A stretch of 64,000 nt of DNA from Achromobacter aegrifaciens. GTDB lineage: Bacteria > Pseudomonadota > Gammaproteobacteria > Burkholderiales > Burkholderiaceae_B. Of this stretch, positions 54,745 through 62,824 are shown piece by piece. The DNA lies in contig NZ_CADIJY010000010.1 of NCBI RefSeq assembly GCF_902859735.1, positions 93,118 through 157,117 of the forward strand, given 5' to 3'. The stretch's first letter is position 1. Each line of letters begins with the position of its first letter. Made by a program: the position numbers and the translations under genes. The notes under the pieces are model-generated. The model did not search any database and was not told where the DNA came from. It worked only from the letters and a program-made list of their open reading frames with translations.

Positions 54745-55944
54745 ATGTCTAACCAAACCGATACGAATTTCATCCGTACCCTGATCGTGGGTACGCTGGT
54801 GGTGCTGCTCGCGATGGGGGTGCGCGCCACCTTCGGGCTCTTCATGCAGCCGATGGGGCTGGCGCAAGGCTGGGGACGCGAAGTGTTCTCCATGGCCTTC
54901 GCTTTGCAGAACCTGGTGTGGGGCGTGGCCTGTATCTTCATGGGCATCATGGCCGACCGCTACGGTTCGGGCCGCACCATCGCGCTGGGCGCGCTGCTGT
55001 ACATGCTGGGCATGATAGGCACGCGCTTCGCCACGGATGAAGCCACGCTCTATCTGACGGCCGGCGTGCTGGTCGGATTGGGCCAGGCCGGCACGACCTT
55101 TCCGGTGATCCTGCCCGTGGTGGCCCGCGCGGTTCCTCCCGCCTACCGCAGCACGGCGATGGGCATCGCCAGCGCTGGCGGCTCGCTCGGTCAGTTTGCC
55201 GTGGTGCCCACGGGACAGGTGCTGATCAGCGGCCTGGACTGGACGGGCGCATTGTGGGTGCTGTCGCTGTTCGTCGCTTGCGGCGCGCCCCTGGCGTACT
55301 TCCTGCGCGGACGTCCGCAGGCCCACACCGGGCCGCAGCAATCGCTGGCCTCGGCGGTCAAGCAGGCGGTACGCCACCCCTCGTTCCATTTCCTGTTCTG
55401 GAGCTACTTCGTCTGCGGCTTCCACACCGCCTTCATCACGCTGCACTTGCCCGCCTATGTCACGGACGGCGGCCTGAGCGCGGGGCAGGGCGCGACCGCC
55501 ATTGCGCTGATCGGCCTGTTCAACGTGCTGGGCTCGTTCTATGCCGGCAAGCTGGGCGGCAAGTACAGCAAGAAACGGCTCCTCGCCGTGGTGTACGGCA
55601 TGCGCGCCTTCGGCATTCTGCTGTTGCTCTGGATGCCGTTGTCGCCATGGGTGCTGTACGCCTTCGCCGCGTGGATGGGTTTGTTCTGGCTGGGGACCGT
55701 GCCGCTCACGCAAGGCCTGATCGGCCAGATCTACGGCCTGCGCTATGCGGCCACGCTGTCGGGCATCGTCTTCCTGGGGCACCAGCTGGGCAGTTTCATC
55801 GGCGTATGGCTGGGCGGATATGCCTATGCCAAGACCGGCAATTACGACGCCGTCTGGTGGCTGGGCGTGGCCCTGGCCGTCATCGCGGCGCTGTTGTGCC
55901 TGCCGGTGCGCGAACAGCCGGTTGCCCAGCCGGCCGCGGCCTGA
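54745..55944 (+). CDS. MFS transporter (monocarboxylate/oxalate-like group)
   Basis: A 399-residue membrane protein of the major facilitator superfamily with twelve hydrophobic segments. The loop 2-3 motif is GIMADRYGSGRTIALG, and loop 8-9 has AGKLGGKYSKKRLL. The N-terminal half (RATFGLFMQPMGLAQGWGREVFSMAFALQN, key part FGLFMQPMG) resembles MFS members that carry carboxylates. ATG 54745 is used because the frame upstream is Arg-rich and lacks a ribosome site. The substrate is unknown. Confidence 0.88.
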   Translation: MSNQTDTNFIRTLIVGTLVVLLAMGVRATFGLFMQPMGLAQGWGREVFSMAFALQNLVWGVACIFMGIMADRYGSGRTIALGALLYMLGMIGTRFATDEATLYLTAGVLVGLGQAGTTFPVILPVVARAVPPAYRSTAMGIASAGGSLGQFAVVPTGQVLISGLDWTGALWVLSLFVACGAPLAYFLRGRPQAHTGPQQSLASAVKQAVRHPSFHFLFWSYFVCGFHTAFITLHLPAYVTDGGLSAGQGATAIALIGLFNVLGSFYAGKLGGKYSKKRLLAVVYGMRAFGILLLLWMPLSPWVLYAFAAWMGLFWLGTVPLTQGLIGQIYGLRYAATLSGIVFLGHQLGSFIGVWLGGYAYAKTGNYDAVWWLGVALAVIAALLCLPVREQPVAQPAAA

Positions 55945-55951
55945 GACGTTC

Positions 55952-56116
55952 ATGAACCCGGCCAATCGTTCCGCGCCAGCCGCCCGCCGCCATCGCGGCT
56001 GGCGCGCGATTGGCGCGCTGGCCCTGGTTGCCGTCCTGGGCCTGGCTTTCTGGGGCTACACCACGCCGGAAATGCAGATCCACTGGGAAAACCTGGCCGC
56101 GCTCTGCGGCTTCTAG
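55952..56116 (+). CDS. Small single-pass membrane protein (54 aa)
   Basis: A 54-residue protein with a basic N-terminus (about residues 5-18, five arginines), one hydrophobic segment (about 20-36, IGALALVAVLGLAFWGY) and a short C-terminal part TPEMQIHWENLAALCGF, which has conserved-looking residues. It starts 7 bases after the MFS stop and may be co-translated. The positive-inside pattern puts the C-terminus in the periplasm. Function is unknown; the gene is short, so confidence is moderate. Confidence 0.6.
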   Translation: MNPANRSAPAARRHRGWRAIGALALVAVLGLAFWGYTTPEMQIHWENLAALCGF

Positions 56117-56198
56117 GCGCTTTTTCCGCTCGGCCTCGCGGTATCCTACGGCGGTATTTCTCCCCTCATCGCGCGCCGCCTGCGGGCGGGCGCAACGG

Positions 56199-58868
56199 AT
56201 GCCCATGCAGGACTCATCGCCCTCCTATCCCGATCTATCGCTGCCGGACATCGGCGGCATGCCTGCCGCCGACACGCTGGTGCTGACGGTGAACAACCGC
56301 CTGTCGCGCCGGCTTACGCTGGAGCTGGCGGGCCTGCTGCGCCAGGAGCGCCAGGTCAGCGAGTTGCCGCGCATATTGCCGCTGTCCGCCTGGCTGGCCG
56401 ATGCCGCCAATGAACTCGCGTTCGAGACGGATGGCGATGTGCCTGCCTATCGGCTGGACAGTTTCGCCACGCAACTGGTGTGGACCGAGGCGATACGCGC
56501 TGAAGAAGCCGAGCGCGTGCTGTTGGATGCGAGCCAGGCCGCGCGCTTGTCGATGGATGCAGACCTGCTGATGGACGAATGGCAACTGCACGTGCCTTCG
56601 GGCGCGGATACCGACGAATACCGCGGCTTCGCGAAATGGCGGGTTCGCTACCGCCAGGCGCTGGCCGGCATCGATGCCGAGGATGCCAACCAGGGCTATG
56701 CGCGCGTACTGCGGGCGCTGGAGGACGGACGCCTGCCCGTGCCGCGCCAACTTGTGCTGGCCGGATTCACGGACATGTCGCCGCGCTTTCGCCGGCTGCT
56801 GCAGGCGTTTGAAGAGCAGGGCGCGGCCGTTGCGCAGTGGCGCGACGCGCAGCGCATTGAAACGCCGGCGCGCAGGTTCGAGGCCGCCGATCAAGGTGCG
56901 GAATGGCGCGCTGCCGCGGCCTGGGCGGCCGAGCGCTTGAAAATGCATCCCCATGGCCGCTACGCCATCGTCTCGCCCCAACTGGAGGCGGAATCGCCGT
57001 TCGCGCGGCGGGTGCTGAGCCAGGCCCTGGCCGGGCGTGGCGGCGAAGCCGCGTACGCCTTCAACGTGGCGGTGGGGCGGCCGTTGAACGAATGGCCGAT
57101 GGCGCGCGCCGCGCTCGCTTGGTTGCGCGCCCTGGCCGAATGCGCGCCGGGCAAGGGCTGTGGCGTGGAGGTGCTGGGCGCGGCCCTGTTGGGCGGGCAT
57201 TGCGCGGGCGACGTGCGCGACCGCGCGCGGCTGGCCTCGATCGACGCGCGCTGGCGGCGCCAGGCGCAACTGCATGTCGGCCCGCAGGATTGGCGCAAGC
57301 TGCTGGCGGACTTGCCAGCGTTGGCGCAGGCCTGGAATCAGGCCATGGAAATCTGGACGCAGGGCGGCCGCCAGGCCACTTGCGACGTGTGGATGTTGCG
57401 CATGAAGGCCGCGCTGATGGCGCTGGGCTTTCCCGGCGAAGGCGTGCTGGACAGCGTCGGCTATCAGGTGATGGGCGCCTTGGGCGATGCGCTGGGCAGT
57501 TTTTCGGCGCTGGCGCCGGCCGCCGGGCGCCTGGGCGGCGTGGCCGCCGTGAACCTGCTGGAAAGCGTGGCGCGTTCCGCCTCGTTCCAGCCGCAACGCG
57601 ATCCGCAGGCGCGCCTGGACGTGCTGGGTTTGCTGGAAGCCGAGGGCGGCTATTGGGACGGCGTCTGGGTGTTGGGCCTGACCGATGACGTGTTGCCGGC
57701 CTCGCCCAAGCCCAATCCGCTGTTGCCGCTGGCAGTGTTGCGCCAGGCCAAGGCGCCGCGCGCCACGCCCGAGCGCGAACGCGAATGGGCCGAAGGCATG
57801 TACGCGGCATTGTGTCGCTGCGCGCCCGAGATCATCGTCAGCCACGCGCACATGGACGGCGAACGCGAGCTGCGTCCGTCGCCGCTGATCGCGGCGGCAG
57901 CGCTGACGGACTGGACGCCCGCGGCGGCGCAAGCGTTGCCGGCCTTGCCGCAGGAATCGCTGGACGACGCGCAAGGGCCCGCTCTGGCGGCCGGCAATCG
58001 TGGCGGCGGCGGCCTGGACGTGCTGGACACGCAGGCGCGCAATCCGCTGTGGGCCTTCGTGCGGCATCGCCTGGGCGGCCGCGAAATGGCGCCCTATGCG
58101 GATGCGGCCACGGTCAACGTGCGCGGCCAGTTTTTGCACAAGGCGCTGGAACTGGTGTGGGGCATGATGCCCGACCAGGACGCGCTACACGAAGTCATGG
58201 CCACGGGCCGCCTGCCTGCCTTGCTGGAGCAGGCGGTGGCGCAAGCCGCGGACGAGGAACTGAAAGACTACGCGCCCGCCTTGCGCACGCTGGAATGCCA
58301 GCGCGCCCAGGCCGTGCTGGCGTCCTGGCTGGATATGGAAGCGCAGCGCCTGCCCTTCGCGGTGGCGCAGGTGGAAAAGAACCATCAATGGCAGCGCGGC
58401 GCGCTCAACCTGAAGCTGCGGCTGGATCGCATCGATACCCTCGGCGATGGCCGCAATGTCATCGTCGATTACAAGACCGGCGTGGCGGCGGCCAAGCCCG
58501 AACCCGACTGGTCGCGCAGTCGCCCCGTGAACGTGCAGTTGCCGTTCTATGCCTCGGTGCTGGCGGACGCCGCGGGCGGCGAAGTGGCGGGCCTGGTGCT
58601 GGCACAGATCCATGCGCGGCAGGTCGCCGCACAAGGCCTGGCCGACGAGGACCTGGGCGTGCCCGGCGTTACGCTGGCCAGCGACAGCAAGTACTTCGAC
58701 GGGCTGTCCTGGCCGGAGATCCGGCAGCGCTGGCGCAGTGCCATCGAAGCGCTGGCCGACGAGTACGCCGCGGGCTACGCGGCCAACGTCGCGTATCGCC
58801 GCGACGACCTGAAATACTGCGATGCATTGCCGTTCCTGCGTTTGCATCTGGACGACGAGGACGCATGA
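56199..58868 (+). CDS. PD-(D/E)XK nuclease family DNA repair protein (AddB-like)
   Basis: An 889-residue protein paired with the AddA-like helicase downstream. The N-terminal part resembles an inactive helicase scaffold. The C-terminal nuclease domain (about residues 640-870) includes GQFLHKALELVW and the RLDRIDTLGDG...VIVDYKTG core with the catalytic Asp and Lys of the PD-(D/E)XK site. AddB proteins often carry four cysteines for an Fe-S cluster near this domain; these are not obvious, apart from YCDALPF at the end. ATG 56199 is used; an open frame begins at 56010. The next start is 3 bases after its stop. Confidence 0.87.
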   Translation: MPMQDSSPSYPDLSLPDIGGMPAADTLVLTVNNRLSRRLTLELAGLLRQERQVSELPRILPLSAWLADAANELAFETDGDVPAYRLDSFATQLVWTEAIRAEEAERVLLDASQAARLSMDADLLMDEWQLHVPSGADTDEYRGFAKWRVRYRQALAGIDAEDANQGYARVLRALEDGRLPVPRQLVLAGFTDMSPRFRRLLQAFEEQGAAVAQWRDAQRIETPARRFEAADQGAEWRAAAAWAAERLKMHPHGRYAIVSPQLEAESPFARRVLSQALAGRGGEAAYAFNVAVGRPLNEWPMARAALAWLRALAECAPGKGCGVEVLGAALLGGHCAGDVRDRARLASIDARWRRQAQLHVGPQDWRKLLADLPALAQAWNQAMEIWTQGGRQATCDVWMLRMKAALMALGFPGEGVLDSVGYQVMGALGDALGSFSALAPAAGRLGGVAAVNLLESVARSASFQPQRDPQARLDVLGLLEAEGGYWDGVWVLGLTDDVLPASPKPNPLLPLAVLRQAKAPRATPEREREWAEGMYAALCRCAPEIIVSHAHMDGERELRPSPLIAAAALTDWTPAAAQALPALPQESLDDAQGPALAAGNRGGGGLDVLDTQARNPLWAFVRHRLGGREMAPYADAATVNVRGQFLHKALELVWGMMPDQDALHEVMATGRLPALLEQAVAQAADEELKDYAPALRTLECQRAQAVLASWLDMEAQRLPFAVAQVEKNHQWQRGALNLKLRLDRIDTLGDGRNVIVDYKTGVAAAKPEPDWSRSRPVNVQLPFYASVLADAAGGEVAGLVLAQIHARQVAAQGLADEDLGVPGVTLASDSKYFDGLSWPEIRQRWRSAIEALADEYAAGYAANVAYRRDDLKYCDALPFLRLHLDDEDA

Positions 58869-58871
58869 GCC

Positions 58872-61800
58872 ATGGCTGAACAAGAACGCTTGCCGCATGA
58901 CCATATGGCGCGCGCCGACGCGCTGGATCCGACCCGTTCGTTTCTGGTGCAGGCGCCCGCCGGCTCGGGCAAGACCGAGCTGCTGACGGACCGCATCCTG
59001 GCGCTGCTGGCCACTGTGAACCGTCCGGAGGAAATCGTCGCCATCACCTTCACGCGCAAGGCCGCGTCGGAGATGCACGCGCGCGTGCTGAGCAAGCTGC
59101 GCCGCGGACTGGATGCCCCGCCCGAAGCCATGCACGAGCGCCGCAGCTGGGAACTCGCGCGCGCCGCATTGGCGCGCAACGACGAGCAGGGCTGGCATCT
59201 GCTGGACCATCCCGCGCGCCTGGCCATCCGCACCATCGACTCCTTCTGCGCGGGCCTGGTGCGCAGCATGCCTTGGTTGTCGGAGCTGGGCGGCATGCCC
59301 GAGATCACGGATGATGCGCGCACCCACTACGAGGCGGCGGCGCGCGCCACCCTGGACCTTGCCGACGACTACGAGGCCGTGCGCATCCTCCTCAAGCATC
59401 TGGACGTGGACGTGCAGGCCGCCAAGGAGGCCATCGCCGACATGCTGGGTCAGCGTGACCAGTGGCTGCCACTGCTACGCCACGGCTCCGACCGCGAGGG
59501 CATGGAAGCCATGCTGGCCGAGGCCATCGGCGAAGACCTGGACGCGCTCAGCGAGGCCATGCCCTATGGCTGGGCCGAAGCGCTATGCGGCCCGGCGCGG
59601 CTGGCTGCCGCCAATCTGCAGGATGGAGAGGCCGAAAACAAGCTGCTGGCCTTGCTGGACTGGACAGAAGAGCCGCCGCCTGACGCCGAAGCGCTGGAGC
59701 TCTGGCAAGCCGTGGCGCATCTGCTGCTGACGGGCACCGGCACCTTGCGCAAGACCGTCAACAAGAACCTGGGCTTTCCTGCCAAGTGCGCGCACAAGGA
59801 CCCGTTCGTGGCGTGGCTGGAAGCCGCCGACCCGGACGCAGTCTGGGTGCGCCGCCTGCATGCGGTGCGCGACGTGCCCGCGCCACATTTCACCGATGCG
59901 CAATGGGAGGTGCTGGGCGCGCAGCTGATGACGCTGGCGCTGGCGGTGGCGCAGTTGCGGCTGCGCTTCGCCGACACGGGCGAGGTGGATTTCATCGAAA
60001 TCTCGCAGCGCGCCGCGGCCGCGCTGGGCAGCGCCGACGATCCGGGCGAACTGCTGCTGAAGCTGGACGCCTCGATCCGCCATCTGCTCATCGACGAATT
60101 CCAGGACACCAGCCAGACCCAGCTGGACCTGCTGCGCACGCTGACCTCGGGCTGGCAGCAGGGCGACGGCCGCAGTCTGTTCCTGGTGGGCGACCCGATG
60201 CAGTCCATCTACCGTTTCCGCAAGGCGGAAGTGGGCCTGTTCCTGGAAGTCGCCGACATCGGCGTAGGCGAACTGCAGCCGGATTTCCTCAACCTTACCG
60301 ACAACTTCCGCTCGCAGGCGGGTATCGTCGAATGGGTCAACCAGTCGTTTGCGCAGTTGCTGCCCCGGCGCAGCGATGCGGCGGCGGGAGCCATCGCCTA
60401 CAGCCCGTCCACCGCTTTCCATGAAGCGCTGCCGGAACCCGCTGTGCGCTTTCACCCGGCCTGGTCGCGCGAGGGCGCGGCCCCCGCGGAAGCGCAGGCT
60501 GAAGACATTGCGGTGGACCTGGTACGCCAGGCGCTGATCGACCACAAGGGGGCCAAGCATCCCGTCGCCGTGCTGGTGCGGGCACGCAGCCATCTGGGCA
60601 ACCTGACCCGCCGCCTGGCGCAGGAAGGCATACGCTGCCGCGCGGTGGACCTGGTGCCGCTGGCGCTGCGGCCGGTGGTGGCAGACCTGGTGCAACTGGT
60701 GCGGGCCTTGTCGCATGCAGGCGACCGTCTGGCCTGGCTGTCGGTGCTGCGCGCACCGTACTGCGGCTTGACGCTGACATCCCTGCAGCGCTTATTCGGC
60801 GACGACCACATCACGCCGGTGCCGGTGCTGCTGGAGCGCGCCCTGCGCATCGCGCCGCAGACCGTACCTTCATCCGCCACCAGCGCGCCTCAGGGGTCAT
60901 TGTTCGACGCGGCGCCCGCAGCGCCGGACACGCCATCGGCGCAAAGCGTGCTCGGCGCCGACGAGTTCGAGCGCTTGCGTCAGGTGGCGGGCATCCTGCT
61001 CGACAAGCGCAACGCCTCGGGCGCCATGCCTTTCGCGGCGTGGGTGGAGTCGCTGTGGCGCCGCCTGGGCGGCCCGGCGTTGTACGCCGGCCTGTCTGTC
61101 GCCAACGATGCGGAAAGCCTGTTCCAGCTGGTCGAGCGCCTGGCGCCGCACGGCGCCATCGACGTCGCGGCCCTGGACGCCGGCATCGCGCGCTTGTTCG
61201 CCGCGCCGGACGCGGCGGACGAAGACACGGGCGCGGTCGAAATCATGACCATGCACAAGTCCAAGGGACTGCAGTTCGAAACCGTCATCCTGTACGGCCT
61301 GCACCGCGCGCCGCGCGGCGATCAGGCGCCGCTCGTGCGCTTTGAGCAGAGCGGCGGCCGCGTGCTGTTCGGTCCGGTAAAGCCGCGCGCCGAAACCGAG
61401 GCCGACCCCCTGTCGCGCTACCTGGGCGCGCGCGAGGCGCGCCGCGCATCCTACGAAATCGATCGCCTGCTGTATGTGGCAGCGACGCGGGCGCGCAAGC
61501 GCCTGCACCTCGTGGGCCACGTGTCGGTGGACGAAGCCAGCGGTCAGGTCAAGACGCCGTCCTCCGCCAGCCTGCTGGGCCGCTTGTGGCCCTGCCTGGC
61601 CACACCGACACCGCCGTCGCTGGATGGCGAAACGGTGGTGCAGGAAGCCGACGGTCCCGAGTGGCAGGGCGAACCCTTGCGGCGCGTGGACCGCGCGGGC
61701 CTGGCGCAATTGGCGCGCGTGGCGGACGTGGCGGTCAGCCCCGGCTTTGGCGCCGCAGCGCGCGGCGCCTGGGGCGATGGCGGCGAACATCCCGCCTGGC

Positions 61801-62321
61801 AACTGGAGGCCGGCTACGACGCTGCCATCGGCACCTTGTCGCATGCCTGGCTGGCGCGCATCGGCCAGGACGGCGTTCAGGCCTGGTCCGCCGACGCGCT
61901 GGCCGAACGCTTGCCCGCCATGCGCCGCCAACTCACGCGCGCCGGCATCCCCGCCAGCCAGGCCGACGCCGCCTCCGAGGCCGTGCTCGAAACCCTGCAA
62001 GCCACCCTGGCCGACGAACGTGGCCTGTGGCTTTTGTCCCAATCCGGCGCCCGCCGCGAATGGCCCCTGATCGACGCCGCCGGCAAGGTGTCCGTCATCG
62101 ACCTGGCCCTCAGCACCGAAGACGGCTGGCTCATCGTCGACTACAAAACCGGCCGCCCGCACCCCGGCGAAACCCCCACCGCCTTCGCCGCTCGCATGCG
62201 CCAACGCCACGGCGACCAACTCCTGCGCTACTGCGCCCAAGTCACCGCCCTCGACGGCCGCACCGCCCGCGCCGCCCTCTACTTCCCAAGAGCACGCGCC
62301 TGGATCGACCTGAAGGAATAG
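58872..62321 (+). CDS. UvrD/AddA-like helicase-nuclease
   Basis: A 1149-residue SF1 helicase of the RecB/AddA type that unwinds and resects double-strand ends. Walker A is APAGSGKTELL (about residues 29-39), motif Ia follows in AITFTRKAASEM, Walker B/II reads LIDEFQDTSQTQ, motif III has LVGDPMQSIYRFRKAEVGLF, motif V MTMHKSKGLQFE, and motif VI YVAATRARKRL. The C-terminal nuclease (about 1030-1149) has VIDLALSTEDGWLIVDYKTG. It lies 3 bases after the AddB-like gene and probably forms an AddAB-type complex; RecBCD-type genes are not seen. Confidence 0.92.
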   Translation: MAEQERLPHDHMARADALDPTRSFLVQAPAGSGKTELLTDRILALLATVNRPEEIVAITFTRKAASEMHARVLSKLRRGLDAPPEAMHERRSWELARAALARNDEQGWHLLDHPARLAIRTIDSFCAGLVRSMPWLSELGGMPEITDDARTHYEAAARATLDLADDYEAVRILLKHLDVDVQAAKEAIADMLGQRDQWLPLLRHGSDREGMEAMLAEAIGEDLDALSEAMPYGWAEALCGPARLAAANLQDGEAENKLLALLDWTEEPPPDAEALELWQAVAHLLLTGTGTLRKTVNKNLGFPAKCAHKDPFVAWLEAADPDAVWVRRLHAVRDVPAPHFTDAQWEVLGAQLMTLALAVAQLRLRFADTGEVDFIEISQRAAAALGSADDPGELLLKLDASIRHLLIDEFQDTSQTQLDLLRTLTSGWQQGDGRSLFLVGDPMQSIYRFRKAEVGLFLEVADIGVGELQPDFLNLTDNFRSQAGIVEWVNQSFAQLLPRRSDAAAGAIAYSPSTAFHEALPEPAVRFHPAWSREGAAPAEAQAEDIAVDLVRQALIDHKGAKHPVAVLVRARSHLGNLTRRLAQEGIRCRAVDLVPLALRPVVADLVQLVRALSHAGDRLAWLSVLRAPYCGLTLTSLQRLFGDDHITPVPVLLERALRIAPQTVPSSATSAPQGSLFDAAPAAPDTPSAQSVLGADEFERLRQVAGILLDKRNASGAMPFAAWVESLWRRLGGPALYAGLSVANDAESLFQLVERLAPHGAIDVAALDAGIARLFAAPDAADEDTGAVEIMTMHKSKGLQFETVILYGLHRAPRGDQAPLVRFEQSGGRVLFGPVKPRAETEADPLSRYLGAREARRASYEIDRLLYVAATRARKRLHLVGHVSVDEASGQVKTPSSASLLGRLWPCLATPTPPSLDGETVVQEADGPEWQGEPLRRVDRAGLAQLARVADVAVSPGFGAAARGAWGDGGEHPAWQLEAGYDAAIGTLSHAWLARIGQDGVQAWSADALAERLPAMRRQLTRAGIPASQADAASEAVLETLQATLADERGLWLLSQSGARREWPLIDAAGKVSVIDLALSTEDGWLIVDYKTGRPHPGETPTAFAARMRQRHGDQLLRYCAQVTALDGRTARAALYFPRARAWIDLKE

Positions 62322-62413
62322 CGCAGAGACAAAAGGAGTAGAGAGGGTGTAGAGAGGCAAAGCGAAGCGAGCCGAAAGGACCAGCGAAGCGACGTCCCAA
62401 CCCCCTCCCCCTC

Positions 62414-62435
62414 GGGGGGAGGGCTGGGGAGGGGG
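62414..62435 (+). other. G-run tract, possible G-quadruplex
   Basis: Four runs of three or more G, with 1-2-base spacers, lie on the plus strand, preceded by a C-rich mirror (62397-62412) that can pair with it. Either a hairpin or a G-quadruplex may form, 75 bases before the ffs promoter. Only sequence pattern supports it. Confidence 0.5.
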
Positions 62436-62452
62436 CGCACATTCAGCCCCCC

Positions 62453-62523
62453 GGGGCCCGCCAGCCGAGAGGCTAGCAAGCAAGCGAAGCGCAGCTCTGC
62501 TAGAATCTCGGCTGGCGGGCCCC
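62453..62523. repeat. Inverted repeat including the 5' end of ffs
   Basis: An 18-base arm (62453-62470) is the exact reverse complement of 62506-62523, which covers the ffs start and its first fourteen bases. Inner arms CTAGCA (62473-62478) and TGCTAG (62498-62503) also pair, so the region can form an extended cruciform holding the ffs -10 box. Confidence 0.85.
62498..62506 (+). promoter_or_regulatory. Extended -10 promoter of ffs
   Basis: TGC followed by TAGAAT (62501-62506) matches an extended -10 element; transcription would start about 62510-62512, where the SRP RNA begins. No good -35 is seen, in line with extended -10 promoters. Confidence 0.6.
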
Positions 62524-62612
62524 TCCGCATGGTTCGGCGGTGAACCTGGTCAGGTCGGGAACGAAGCAGCCATAGTCGTTTAGGGTCAGTGCCGGAGTAA
62601 GGCTCGCCAACC
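62510..62612 (+). ncRNA. ffs: Signal recognition particle RNA (4.5S type)
   Basis: The 103-base sequence carries the universal SRP core GGTCAGGTCGGGAACGAAGC: a GGAA tetraloop closed by G-C, with the symmetric and asymmetric internal loops (GGTCAGG / AAGCAGCC). The 5' end (62510-62521) pairs with the 3' end (62601-62612) with one mismatch, closing a single long hairpin, as in the 4.5S RNA of Gram-negative bacteria. It binds Ffh and delivers membrane proteins to FtsY. dnaX follows, a common order. Confidence 0.95.
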
Positions 62613-62660
62613 GGATTCTTCAAAGCAGCGCGTCATGACTATCCATGATGTCGCCGCTTT

Positions 62661-62720
62661 CAAGGGGGACGGGGTTATTTTCCAAGGATACGTTCCACGG
62701 GAATAAGCCCGTCCCCTTTG
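62661..62720. repeat. REP-like 20-bp imperfect inverted repeat
   Basis: CAAGGGGGACGGGGTTATTT (62661-62680) pairs with the complement of 62701-62720 with three mismatches around a 20-base centre. Its look is like extragenic palindromes spread in many genomes; a genome search is required to confirm copy number. Confidence 0.55.
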
Positions 62721-62731
62721 CGTTTCAGGCC

Positions 62732-62760
62732 GCGCTGAGCATGGATGCCATGCTCAGCGC
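62732..62760. other. Perfect 12-bp hairpin before dnaX
   Basis: GCGCTGAGCATG (62732-62743) and CATGCTCAGCGC (62749-62760) form a perfect stem with a 5-base loop. No U-tract follows. It may be an operator or RNA structure between ffs and dnaX. Confidence 0.6.
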
Positions 62761-62824
62761 CGAACCCCGGCAGCTGGACCGGCCATTTCGGGCCAGCTTG
62801 CGAAACAGGCTCTACAATCCACCC

